Part shown: piece by piece, positions 26,323 through 34,922 of the stretch
How positions within the stretch are numbered: position 1 is the stretch's first letter
Layout: each line of letters opens with the position of its first letter
NCBI RefSeq assembly: GCF_000820105.1
Contig: NZ_CDDB01000041.1
Coordinates: 1 to 64,000 of the forward strand
Reading direction: 5' to 3'
Source: Aeromonas schubertii
GTDB lineage: Bacteria; Pseudomonadota; Gammaproteobacteria; Enterobacterales; Aeromonadaceae
DNA length: 64,000 nt
Notes under the pieces: model-generated
Database searches by the model: none
Seen by the model: only the letters and a program-made list of their open reading frames with translations
Told to the model about the DNA's origin: nothing
Program-made: the position numbers and the translations under genes

Positions 26323-27376
26323 CCCTCAGCCGTTTGGGCCCCCACGCCTCGGGGTAAGGCTCGAAGTGGCCACATAGAGCCCGATGACAGTGCACACACC
26401 GCCCCTCGCTCAGACGCCATTGTCCGAGCCGATATCCACTGCGCTCGATGAGCAGAGCACCACAGCCACTGCAGTAAGTGCTCTCACTGGCACTATTTGG
26501 AATATTTCCCGTGTAAACGTGATACAGGCCATTTGCCAGGGCTCTCTCTCGTGCCCGTTGCAGTGTCTCCATCGGGGTGACTGCCGGCTCGGTGAGATGG
26601 AAGTCGGGATGAAAGGCGGTGAAGTGCAGGGGGGTGTCTGCCCCAAGCTCTCTGGCAATCCACTGACTCAATGCGCTGAGAGTGGCATCGTCGTCATTGT
26701 GGCCGGGGATGACCAGAGTGGTGATTTCCAGCCAGCAATGAGTCTGGTGGCGGATAAGCTTCAGGCACTCCAGTACCGGTATCAGGGCTCCACCACAGAG
26801 GCCGTGATAGAAGTCGTCACTGAACCCCTTTAAATCGATATTGGCGGCATCCATGGCGCCGAAGAGCTCGAGTGCGGGCTTCGGGTTGACATAACCGGCA
26901 CTGACGGCAACGGCCTTTATCCCGCGGTCATGGCATGCCTTGGCGACCTCCAGAGTGAATTCGAGCGAGATGACAGGGTCATTGTAGGTAAAGGCGACGC
27001 TGCGGCAGCCATGGTGAAGCGCGAGATCGGCAATCTGTGCCGGGGTGGTGCGCTCGTTGAGCCGCTCATCTTCTCGCGACTTGCTGATACTCCAGTTCTG
27101 GCAGTAGCGGCAGGTGAGATTGCAGCCAAGGGTACCAAAGGAGAGGGTCGCGCTCCCCGGCAGATAGTGATAGAGGGGCTTTTTCTCTATGGGATCGATG
27201 CAAAACCCGCTGGTCTCTCCCCAGTGGGTGAGCACTATCTCTCCCTCCCTGGCCTGGCGCATATAGCAGACCCCTCGCTTGCCGTCGCGCAGTTGGCACA
27301 AGCGCGGGCAAAGGGTGCATTCAACCCGGCCATCATCCAGTCTTCGCCAATAGCGGGTGGGGTGAAGGGTGTCCAT
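26309..27376 (-). CDS. amrS: AmmeMemoRadiSam system radical SAM enzyme
   Basis: 355-residue radical SAM protein with the cluster motif CNLTCRYCQNW (~85-95). An N-terminal Cys pair (CTLCPRLCQL) and a C-terminal set (CSGC, CVHC) probably bind a second metal. This is the radical SAM member of the AmmeMemoRadiSam trio, found with AMMECR1 and Memo proteins; its reaction is not established to my knowledge. I use ATG 27376 with GGAG 6 nt upstream rather than a TTG two codons earlier. It is divergent from amrB with a 56-bp shared promoter region. Confidence 0.9.
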   Translation of the reverse strand: MDTLHPTRYWRRLDDGRVECTLCPRLCQLRDGKRGVCYMRQAREGEIVLTHWGETSGFCIDPIEKKPLYHYLPGSATLSFGTLGCNLTCRYCQNWSISKSREDERLNERTTPAQIADLALHHGCRSVAFTYNDPVISLEFTLEVAKACHDRGIKAVAVSAGYVNPKPALELFGAMDAANIDLKGFSDDFYHGLCGGALIPVLECLKLIRHQTHCWLEITTLVIPGHNDDDATLSALSQWIARELGADTPLHFTAFHPDFHLTEPAVTPMETLQRARERALANGLYHVYTGNIPNSASESTYCSGCGALLIERSGYRLGQWRLSEGRCVHCHRALCGHFEPYPEAWGPKRLRVNPE

Positions 27377-27432
27377 CGTCAACTCCTCGGCTCTCCTATC
27401 ATTTTAGTGAGCCAACCACGAGGAGCACGACC

Positions 27433-28212
27433 GTGAGTCAGATCCGCCCTCCGGCAGTCGCCGGTTATTTCTACCCGGCAGAGGAGCAGGCCTTGCGCAG
27501 CTGGCTTGGCGCCCATCTTTCCTTGAACCAGGGTTCGCACCGGCAACCCCGTGCGCTGCTGCTGCCTCATGCCGGCTATCGCTATAGCGGCGCCTTGGCG
27601 GCGCAGGGGGTGGCGACACTGGCGCGACAGGGAATCGCACGGGTGGTGATCCTCGCGCCTGCCCACAGGGTGCCACTGCGTGGTGTCGCGCTCCCCGCCG
27701 ATGATTGCCGTGCATTTCAGACGCCCCTTGGCACCACGGTGCTCGATATGCAAGCGCTTGCCGAGTTGACCCGCCACGACGGATTTATCCGCTATGAAGA
27801 GGCGCACCGACAGGAGCATGCCATCGAGGTCCTGCTCCCCCTGCTGCAGTACCGTCTGAGTGACTTTTCGCTGGTGCCTCTGGTGGTGGGTGAGTGCACT
27901 GCCCTTTGGCTGGCCTCGCATCTCACGCCTCTGCTCGATGGCCGGACCTTGCTCATCAGTAGCAGCGATCTCAGCCATTTCATGACTCAGGAAGAGGCCA
28001 GGGTCCTCGATGAGCAGACGTTGGCCCGGATCCTCGGCTTGACTCCGGAGCTTGGACCTCATCAGGCGTGTGGTTGTTTCGGTCTCAATGCCCTGTTGTT
28101 GCTCGCCAGGGAGCATGAGTGGCAAGCAAGCCTGATTGGGCAGAGTGACTCCGGTGTGATCACAGGTGAGCGTGAGCGGGTGGTGGGCTATGGCTGCGTC
28201 GGATTTTATTGA
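27433..28212 (+). CDS. amrB: AmmeMemoRadiSam system protein B (Memo family)
   Basis: 259 residues of the Memo family, related to non-heme iron dioxygenases: PHAGYRYSGALAA (~45) and SSSDLSHFM (~178) carry conserved His residues. Start is GTG 27433 with AGGAG 8 nt upstream. It overlaps the amrA start by 23 bp, so the two are translationally coupled. Confidence 0.9.
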   Translation: MSQIRPPAVAGYFYPAEEQALRSWLGAHLSLNQGSHRQPRALLLPHAGYRYSGALAAQGVATLARQGIARVVILAPAHRVPLRGVALPADDCRAFQTPLGTTVLDMQALAELTRHDGFIRYEEAHRQEHAIEVLLPLLQYRLSDFSLVPLVVGECTALWLASHLTPLLDGRTLLISSSDLSHFMTQEEARVLDEQTLARILGLTPELGPHQACGCFGLNALLLLAREHEWQASLIGQSDSGVITGERERVVGYGCVGFY

Positions 28213-28786
28213 GCTGCCGCAACCGGGCAGGGAAGAGGCGCTGGCGCTGCTCGGCATCGCCAGGCTCGCCATCGCCAGCCGCTGGGACGACCGTTGCCGT
28301 GATGAACTCTCGCACGCTATTGGCTCGATGCCACTGGCCAATGCCGTGCTGGCCTGTTTTGTTACCCTGCACGAGGAGGGGCGCCTTCGTGGCTGCATCG
28401 GTTGTCTGGAACCCCAGGGGCCCCTGCGTGAGGCACTGCCGCACTTTGCCCGGTTGGCGGCTTTCGGGGATCCACGCTTCCCGCCACTCGAGCCGCCCGA
28501 GTTGGGTGGGGTTTCCATCAGTATCTCTCTGCTCGGGCCCCTTTCTCCCATGGAGGTCGAGGGGCGTGCCGAACTGCTGGCTTCCTTGATGCCAGGTATC
28601 GACGGACTCTGGCTGATGGGGGGAGGGCGCCGAGCGACCTTCCTGCCTGCGGTCTGGCGCGAGTTGCCCGATCCTGCTGCATTTTTGGATCATCTGCTGC
28701 GCAAGGGGGGGTGGCCGCCAGGGGGCTGGCCTGAAGGGCTATCGGTTTGGCGCTATCGGGTAAGGGAGTTCGCAGAAGAGGGATGA
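28190..28786 (+). CDS. amrA: AmmeMemoRadiSam system protein A (AMMECR1 domain)
   Basis: 198 residues forming one AMMECR1 domain, including FVTLHEEGRLRGCIGCLEP (~55-75), which holds the family's conserved RGCIG. I prefer ATG 28190; an upstream in-frame GTG at 28166 is possible. The function of the domain is unknown. Last gene of the amrB-amrA unit. Confidence 0.88.
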   Translation: MAASDFIELPQPGREEALALLGIARLAIASRWDDRCRDELSHAIGSMPLANAVLACFVTLHEEGRLRGCIGCLEPQGPLREALPHFARLAAFGDPRFPPLEPPELGGVSISISLLGPLSPMEVEGRAELLASLMPGIDGLWLMGGGRRATFLPAVWRELPDPAAFLDHLLRKGGWPPGGWPEGLSVWRYRVREFAEEG

Positions 28787-28843
28787 ACCTTTTTGTGTTA
28801 TCTCCCTCACTATTTGCTGAAACTTTGATTTGGAAGAAAAAAC

Positions 28844-28874
28844 GGGCCTCAGCCGGTGCTAGCATCTTAGGCAC
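28844..28874 (+). promoter_or_regulatory. structured nhaD leader, possible ion-responsive element
   Basis: GGGCCTCAGCCGGTGCTAGC and the following TTAGGCAC allow two competing pairings: GTGC with GCAC, and GCCT with AGGC. It lies 24 nt before the start of a Na+/H+ antiporter gene. Antiporter leaders are known to carry riboswitches (nhaA-I type); the resemblance is only general. Confidence 0.3.
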
Positions 28875-28897
28875 GATTCATGTTCAAGGATGACTGT

Positions 28898-30331
28898 ATG
28901 GCCCGTTTGCTGCTACCGCTCCTCTCTTTTTTACTCCTCTCGTTCAGTCCTTCTCCTGCCCATGCGGCCGTTGGCCCACTGCCGCTGACCTCGAGCACGG
29001 TGGGTATCGCCTGTCTGCTGCTCTTTGTGCTGGCCTATTTGCTGGTGATGGCCGAGGAGTATATCCAGTTGCGCAAGTCCAAGCCTGTACTGATTGCGGC
29101 GGGTGTTATCTGGATCTTGATAGGGGTCGTCTATACCCGGGAGGGGCAGAGCGTACTGGTGGAGGAGGCGTTTCGCCACAATCTGCTCGAGTATGCGGAG
29201 TTGTTGCTCTTCTTGCTGGTGGCGATGACCTATATCAACGCCCTGGAGGAGCGGCAAGCCTTCGATGCTCTGCGCTCTGCGCTGGTACGTGCCGGCTTTG
29301 GCTTTCGAACCCTCTTTTGGCTCACCGGTGGGCTTGCCTTCTTCATCTCGCCGGTGGCCGATAACCTGACCACGGCCCTGCTCATGTGCGCCGTGGTGCT
29401 CAAGGTCGCCAACGGGGAGCGTCGCTTCGTCAACCTGGCCTGTATCAACATCGTCGTCGCGGCCAATGCAGGAGGGGCTTTCAGTCCCTTTGGCGATATC
29501 ACCACACTGATGGTGTGGCAGGCGGGCAAGGTGCAGTTTGGTCAGTTCTTTGCTCTCTTTATCCCCTCTGTCGTCAACTTTCTGGTGCCGGCGCTACTGA
29601 TGAGCCTGATGATCCCTCATCATGCCCCGAGTGCCTCGACCGAGCGGGTCTATATGCGACGGGGGGCACGTCGCATCATGGTGCTCTTTCTGCTAACCAT
29701 TCTGACGGCGGTAGCCTGCCATAACTTCCTGCACCTTCCCCCCGTGCTTGGGATGATGTTGGGGCTGGGTTACCTGCAATTTTTCGGTTTCTTCCTGCGC
29801 AAGACCTTCCAGCAGGCAGTGGAGAAGCGCCGCGCTCTCTATGAGCGCAGTGGCGATCGTGAGCGGCTGGAGCGCCTCGGCACCTTTGTCCCCTTCGATG
29901 TCTTTAGCAAGGTGGCCAAGGCGGAGTGGGATACCCTGCTCTTCTTCTACGGGGTGGTGATGTGCGTCGGTGGACTCGGCTTTATCGGCTATCTGGAGCT
30001 GGTCTCTCACTGGCTATATGGTTCGGGCGAACCGACCCTGGCCAACGTGGCTATCGGTCTGCTCTCAGCCGTGGTCGACAACATCCCCGTCATGTTCGCC
30101 GTACTTTCGATGCACCCCGATATGTCAGTCGGCCAGTGGCTGTTGGTGACCATGACCGCCGGAGTCGGGGGAAGCCTGCTCTCCATCGGCTCGGCCGCCG
30201 GCGTGGCCCTGATGGGGCAGGCTCATGGCATGTATACCTTCTTTGGCCACCTCAAGTGGGCACCGGCCATTGCTCTGGGTTATGCCGCCAGCATAGGAGC
30301 GCATCTGTGGCTCAATAGCGCGCTCTTCTAG
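28898..30331 (+). CDS. nhaD: NhaD-type Na+/H+ antiporter
   Basis: 477-residue membrane antiporter of the ion-transporter superfamily, with a cleavable-looking N-terminal segment (SFSPSPAHA) and about 12 TM helices. Motifs include SPVADNLTTALLMC, SPFGDITTLMVWQAGK and, near the C-terminus, AVVDNIPVMFA, the paired discontinuous-helix regions of the family. Start ATG 28898 has AAGGA 8 nt upstream. It exports Na+ or Li+ at alkaline pH. Its end overlaps the convergent membrane-protein gene by 20 bp. An NhaR-like regulator gene lies ~4.6 kb downstream. Confidence 0.9.
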   Translation: MARLLLPLLSFLLLSFSPSPAHAAVGPLPLTSSTVGIACLLLFVLAYLLVMAEEYIQLRKSKPVLIAAGVIWILIGVVYTREGQSVLVEEAFRHNLLEYAELLLFLLVAMTYINALEERQAFDALRSALVRAGFGFRTLFWLTGGLAFFISPVADNLTTALLMCAVVLKVANGERRFVNLACINIVVAANAGGAFSPFGDITTLMVWQAGKVQFGQFFALFIPSVVNFLVPALLMSLMIPHHAPSASTERVYMRRGARRIMVLFLLTILTAVACHNFLHLPPVLGMMLGLGYLQFFGFFLRKTFQQAVEKRRALYERSGDRERLERLGTFVPFDVFSKVAKAEWDTLLFFYGVVMCVGGLGFIGYLELVSHWLYGSGEPTLANVAIGLLSAVVDNIPVMFAVLSMHPDMSVGQWLLVTMTAGVGGSLLSIGSAAGVALMGQAHGMYTFFGHLKWAPAIALGYAASIGAHLWLNSALF

Positions 30332-31943
30332 CGCGCCAGAGCAGTGCCCCCCAGAGTGCCCAGGCTAGGGCCGAGAGGAGATAACCGATCCGCTCGGGCC
30401 AGCGCATGGTGAGCTCAAGGTTGAGGGTGTGGGTTCCTTCGGGGATCCACACCTGCAGCAATCCCTCCCGGTTGGCACTCACCTCGAGGGGATACTCTCC
30501 ATCCAACCAGGCTTGCCAGCCCGGATAGTCATATTGATGCAGCACTATCTTGGCCGGGCCCTGTGTCGTCACGGTGAGCGCAATGTGTCGTGGTTGCCAC
30601 CGTTCAATACGCCAACTCACTCCCTCCTGCTCGCTCACCACGGGAGGCTGAAACTCCTGCTTCCAGGCCAGCAGACTGGGGGCGAACATCCCTCTGGTAA
30701 CCTGTCGGGGACGGTACTCCCGGGCGCTGCGCTTGCTATCAAACTCAAAATCGAGCACATCGGGATTGGGACTCTGGGTCAGTGGCGCCTGGTGTACATA
30801 GCTGGCGCTAAATAGCAGGGTCAGGAGCAGGGTGCTTCCTACCAGTACCCTGGAGTTGGGGTGAGAAGGGGAGGCTAGGGCGACCACTGCGGCAGTGGCC
30901 AGGGTTAGGATCAGGTTGGCTCGCCAGGGAAACTGTACCCGCTGTAGTGGCATCAACAACTCCCAGAGCCACTGGCTTTGAGGGAGCATCATCATAAAGG
31001 CGAGCACCCCGAAGCCGCCCCAGAGGGGAAGCTCGGGGTGACGCGGCTCGCGGATCCCTGCCCAGGTAAGCAGCAGGGTAAAGAGGGTGAGCAGGGTGAA
31101 CAGGGTTAGTTGGCCGCGAAAGCGCCAGTCATCGAAGTCGGTGGGCAGTCGATCCAGAAAGTTGCGGCGAAAATCGAACATACCGCGCTGCATCTCCGCC
31201 ATGGAGATCCCCCCTTGATCGAGTAGGGCCGGGGCGAGCAGCAGGGCTGCCATGGCCAACCCCAGCAGGGTTGCCCCCAGGGTGGTGAGCAGAGGACGCC
31301 AGAGACGATCGCGTCTGGCCCGGATCAGGGCGCGCAGCAGCACCAGGCAGATGGCCAGCAGCAGGCTAGGCAGGTGAGAGAGCGTCAGCAGGGCCAGCCC
31401 CAGGGCCATGAGCGGGACACCGATGGTGCGCATGTAACGATCCTGTCCGAGCAGGATCAGGGGCAGCCAGACAAACGCCCACACCTCGGCCAGGGCGAAG
31501 CGGGCATAGAGATCAATGGCCAGATGATAGGGCAGTGCCATATAGACGAGGCTGGCCGCGAGGGCGCGAGCCGGTTTGGCAACGTGCTGAATCCACAGCC
31601 AGAAGGTGAGACCCGATAGTCCCAGCGCCAGGGTCGCGCTGGCGATGAGTGCGGTTATGGCATCGTGGGGCTGGGGGTTGGCGCCTCCCAGCAGGGCGCT
31701 CACATAGTAGGGTAGGGGAGGGTAAAAGAAAAAGGTGGGACTGCCAAACCCCCCGTTCATGGCCATCAGCCAGCGTGGGTAGAGCTCCCCTTGCCACAGT
31801 TGCAGGGCAAAGTAGTGGCCCGATAGCAGATGATGGAAGAGATCGTGCCCCTGGCTACCCCCTCTTAACCAGAGGGGGAGGGTGAGCAGCAGGGCCGTCA
31901 GAGCGATACCGCCCAGGGAAAGTGTTGTCCATCGCTTGTCCAT
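30312..31943 (-). CDS. multi-pass membrane protein with PTPS-related / GT-C-like domain
   Basis: 543 residues with about 11 TM helices and a C-terminal periplasmic beta-rich domain (~400-510) before a last TM. The N-terminus (GSQGHDLFHHLLSGHYFALQ, GGFGSPTFFFYPPLPYY) matches the membrane proteins annotated as 6-pyruvoyl-tetrahydropterin synthase-related, which look like GT-C glycosyltransferases. The Asp in GHDL is where a GT-C catalytic acid would be. Probably transfers sugar from a lipid carrier; substrate unknown. Confidence 0.7.
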   Translation of the reverse strand: MDKRWTTLSLGGIALTALLLTLPLWLRGGSQGHDLFHHLLSGHYFALQLWQGELYPRWLMAMNGGFGSPTFFFYPPLPYYVSALLGGANPQPHDAITALIASATLALGLSGLTFWLWIQHVAKPARALAASLVYMALPYHLAIDLYARFALAEVWAFVWLPLILLGQDRYMRTIGVPLMALGLALLTLSHLPSLLLAICLVLLRALIRARRDRLWRPLLTTLGATLLGLAMAALLLAPALLDQGGISMAEMQRGMFDFRRNFLDRLPTDFDDWRFRGQLTLFTLLTLFTLLLTWAGIREPRHPELPLWGGFGVLAFMMMLPQSQWLWELLMPLQRVQFPWRANLILTLATAAVVALASPSHPNSRVLVGSTLLLTLLFSASYVHQAPLTQSPNPDVLDFEFDSKRSAREYRPRQVTRGMFAPSLLAWKQEFQPPVVSEQEGVSWRIERWQPRHIALTVTTQGPAKIVLHQYDYPGWQAWLDGEYPLEVSANREGLLQVWIPEGTHTLNLELTMRWPERIGYLLSALAWALWGALLWRARRARY

Positions 31944-31994
31944 CAGGATCTCTCTTGAACCGGTGTGGCAACAGCGTAGTCAAGGGCGGCGTGC

Positions 31995-33182
31995 TCAAAC
32001 TGTCTCTTTGCGGCCGACCAGCAGGGCATAGCTCAAGGTCGAGAGCAGGCCGCAGCCGGCGATGCTCAGCGCCATTGGCAGCGGCGAGTTGGGGGGCGTC
32101 AGGTTGACCACTACCCCGACCAGAGCCCCGATCCCGAAGCGCAGAGTGCCGGCCAGGGCAGATGCGGTGCCGGCCGTTTGGGGAAATTGCCCCAGCAGGC
32201 CGGTCATGGCATTGGCCCCCACCAGGCTGATATGGCCCACATAGAGGACGACCGGGATCACCACCCCCCACAGACCGCCAAACCCGCTCCAGCTGGCATA
32301 GACGAGGGCAAGCCCGGCGAGAGGAAGAACCAGCAGGCCATAACGCAGCATGCCCTCGGCACCAATCCCCTTCACCAGCCGGCTGTTGGCGTAGGTGACC
32401 ACCATCATCAGCAGAATATTGAGGCCAAAGAGCCAGCCGTAGTGCTCGGTGGGCACGCCGAAGTACTCGATATAGACGTACGGGGAGCCACTGATGAAGG
32501 CAAACATGCCCGAGCTGGCAAAGGCGCCACACAACACATAGCCCATGGCCCTGGGGTTGCTCAGCACGCCGCCGTAGTTGCCCAGGATCTTGCCCAGGCG
32601 CAGAGGTTGGCGTAGCTCGGGCTTGAGGGTTTCGGGAATCGCAAACTGCATGGTGAGAGCGATCAGGGTGGCGCAGGCGAGCAGTAGCCAGAAGATGTGG
32701 CGCCAGTGGCCCGCCGTGGTGATGTAGCCTCCCAGCACGGGGGCTACCAGGGGGGCGAGCGTCATCACCAGGATGACGAAGGACATGGCCCGTGAGAAGG
32801 CATCTTTTTCAAAGAGATCGCGCAGCAGGGCGTTGACCACCACTGAGCCGGCGGCACCGCCGGCCGCCTGCAACATGCGAAAGGCAAGCAGTTCCGGCAG
32901 GCTATCGGCCAGGGCGCACCCCACCGAGGCCAGGGCAAACATGATGAGGCCCGCCATGATCACCGGCTTGCGGCCGAAGCTGTCGGCCAGCGGCCCGTAG
33001 AAGAGTTGGCCGATGGCAAAACCGCCGAGAAAGGCGCTGACCGTGAGCTGAGCCCCGTCGATGGTGGTGCCCAGCTCCCTGGCCAGGGTCGGAATGGCGG
33101 GCAGGTACATGTCGACCGCCAGGGGGGTGAGTCCGGCCAAGGCGCCGAGCAGGATGAAGAGGGTGCGATGGGAGAGTGTCAT
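31995..33182 (-). CDS. Bcr/CflA-family drug-resistance MFS transporter
   Basis: 395 residues with 12 TM helices. Signature PLAVDMYLPAIPTLAREL (~20) is typical of the Bcr/CflA subgroup, and GPLADSFGRKPV (~63-74) is MFS motif A. Members export bicyclomycin, chloramphenicol, sulfonamides or cysteine. It is 51 bp upstream of the PTPS-related gene on the same strand, perhaps cotranscribed. Confidence 0.9.
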   Translation of the reverse strand: MTLSHRTLFILLGALAGLTPLAVDMYLPAIPTLARELGTTIDGAQLTVSAFLGGFAIGQLFYGPLADSFGRKPVIMAGLIMFALASVGCALADSLPELLAFRMLQAAGGAAGSVVVNALLRDLFEKDAFSRAMSFVILVMTLAPLVAPVLGGYITTAGHWRHIFWLLLACATLIALTMQFAIPETLKPELRQPLRLGKILGNYGGVLSNPRAMGYVLCGAFASSGMFAFISGSPYVYIEYFGVPTEHYGWLFGLNILLMMVVTYANSRLVKGIGAEGMLRYGLLVLPLAGLALVYASWSGFGGLWGVVIPVVLYVGHISLVGANAMTGLLGQFPQTAGTASALAGTLRFGIGALVGVVVNLTPPNSPLPMALSIAGCGLLSTLSYALLVGRKETV

Positions 33183-33221
33183 TAGGCTTCCAATTGACTG
33201 GCGTGAGGACGTTATTTGGGG

Positions 33222-33740
33222 CTATGGTCGCGGCTGCGACTCGCCTTCTGCCCGCTCATTGTGCTCGGCCAGCCGCTCCGTCACGGCATAGATGAGAGCG
33301 GCAGTCGAGAAGGCGAGAAAGACGATGACAGACCACTTCATCTCCCCCTCGTTCATCACCCCCTCCTCGAGGAAGGCCTTGAGCACCTCGATCCCCGAGA
33401 TGGTAACCAGAGAGTTGATGACGATGAGCTTGAGAGAGACGAAATCGATGCGATAGAGCCAGTTATCTCCGAGGGCGGCACGCTGCTCCGGGCTCTTGAT
33501 AAATTGCACATAGCCGCACAGGGCCACCAGGATCAGCATCTGGGCCACCAGCACGAAGTCGACCAGGGTCAGTACTCCGATGATGAGCTCGAGATAGGGC
33601 AAAGAGATGATGTTGGTACAGAGTTCGTAGAGTTTGATCCCGAACTTGACCATCAACAAAACGACACAGATCAGCATGCTGACGTAGAAGGGGAACATCA
33701 TCAGGCGGCTGCCTGTCAGCATAACGTTGAAACGGCGCAT
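33222..33740 (-). CDS. yqhA: UPF0114 / YqhA family membrane protein
   Basis: 172 residues, three to four TM helices, with the family pattern MLTGSRLMMFPFYVSM, LTLVDFVLVAQML and a short acidic tail. E. coli YqhA is similar in length and layout; no function is established. I chose the ATG at 33740 with AGGAG 6 nt upstream; a longer frame runs into an inverted repeat. Confidence 0.85.
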   Translation of the reverse strand: MRRFNVMLTGSRLMMFPFYVSMLICVVLLMVKFGIKLYELCTNIISLPYLELIIGVLTLVDFVLVAQMLILVALCGYVQFIKSPEQRAALGDNWLYRIDFVSLKLIVINSLVTISGIEVLKAFLEEGVMNEGEMKWSVIVFLAFSTAALIYAVTERLAEHNERAEGESQPRP

Positions 33741-33754
33741 AGGGGGCTCCTGCG

Positions 33755-33795
33755 GATTCGGACGGGAAAAGCATAACGACAAACCCGTCCGAATC
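33755..33795. repeat. 12-bp perfect inverted repeat before yqhA
   Basis: GATTCGGACGGG (33755-33766) and CCCGTCCGAATC (33784-33795), 17-nt loop. No U-run follows on either strand. It lies between the sua5 stop and the yqhA ribosome site, so it may be a processing or protective hairpin in a sua5-yqhA message, or an operator. Confidence 0.7.
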
Positions 33796-33824
33796 AAACA
33801 CGAAGCTGCTTTGGGTCGGGGGCC

Positions 33825-34826
33825 TCACTCGAGCTGCATGGTCGCCCGGTGCAGGCGATCCTGTACCGGCCACCAGGGCTCACTCAGGGGGGGCTGCTCC
33901 AGCCAGAGGGTCTCAAGCCCGAGACGATCCAGCTCAAACAGGGTGGCGTAGAGGGCCTGCCCGTAGCCGGCCGGATCGGCCGGCAGCCGGCGCAGCTGAC
34001 CCAGCCCAGCCGGTGCCGCCAACGCGTTTGACCAGGTGATCAGGGCGCCTCTTGCCAGTGTCCGGAAGGCGAGCCGTGCCAAGTGTTGCTCAAGCGCATC
34101 GGTCGGGGCCATCCACAGGGGCGTGCCCGGGCGATAGTGGGCGGCCACGTTGCCTGGCACCACCACCGTATGTTCGCGCGGAGTGGCGACAGGCTGACCC
34201 AGTATGGTCTCGAGCGCCTCACGCCCCAAGGGGCCGGCTCGCACTATGGTGGGCATCGGGCCCGTGAGATCGACGATGGTGGATTCGAGCCCGACCGGGC
34301 AGGGGCCACCGTCGAGGATGGCGGCGATACGCCCGCCGAGCCCCGCTTCGACCTGCTCGGCGCTGGTCGGGCTCAACGCCTGATAGGGATTGGCGGACGG
34401 CGCGGCCAGCCCGGTGTCGAGCCGCTCAAGCAGGGCCAGCATCAAGGGGTGGGCGGGGACGCGCAGCCCTATGGTGTCGAGCCCGCCGGTCACCACGGGG
34501 GAGACCTGCTCGGCGCGCTTGAGCAGCAGGGTGAGGGGGCCGGGCCAACACGCCTGGGCCAGTTGCCAGGCGGTGGCGGGGATCTCGCGCGCCCAGCGCG
34601 CCATCTGACCTGCGTGTGCCAGATGAACGATGAGCGGATGGTCGCTCGGGCGTCCCTTGGCGCGAAATATGCCAGCGACGGCCTCGGGCTGGGCCGCATC
34701 GGCGGCCAGGCCATAGACGGTCTCGGTGGGCACGGCGACCTGAGCGCCCGAGCGCAACAGGGCGGCCGCCTGTTCGAGGGCATCCGGGCAGGCTCCTGGC
34801 AGCATCAGGGTAGTGAGCGGTGACAT
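33825..34826 (-). CDS. sua5: L-threonylcarbamoyladenylate synthase, Sua5 type
   Basis: 333 residues: YrdC-like catalytic domain (~1-205, with PTETVYGLAADA, KGRPSDHPL and GPLTLLLKR) plus a C-terminal Sua5 domain (~230-330). It makes the threonylcarbamoyl-AMP used for t6A37 modification of ANN-decoding tRNAs. The long Sua5 form differs from the short TsaC of E. coli. Start ATG 34826 has AAGGAG 5 nt upstream. Divergent from the LysR gene. Confidence 0.92.
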   Translation of the reverse strand: MSPLTTLMLPGACPDALEQAAALLRSGAQVAVPTETVYGLAADAAQPEAVAGIFRAKGRPSDHPLIVHLAHAGQMARWAREIPATAWQLAQACWPGPLTLLLKRAEQVSPVVTGGLDTIGLRVPAHPLMLALLERLDTGLAAPSANPYQALSPTSAEQVEAGLGGRIAAILDGGPCPVGLESTIVDLTGPMPTIVRAGPLGREALETILGQPVATPREHTVVVPGNVAAHYRPGTPLWMAPTDALEQHLARLAFRTLARGALITWSNALAAPAGLGQLRRLPADPAGYGQALYATLFELDRLGLETLWLEQPPLSEPWWPVQDRLHRATMQLE

Positions 34827-34922
34827 GGGCACTCCTTGAGAAGAGGGCGGGATTGTGCCCGAGCTTGAGGCTTAAGTTAAATAGATATAAGTTCACAAAA
34901 TATTCTGTTTTGAAGAACGAAA

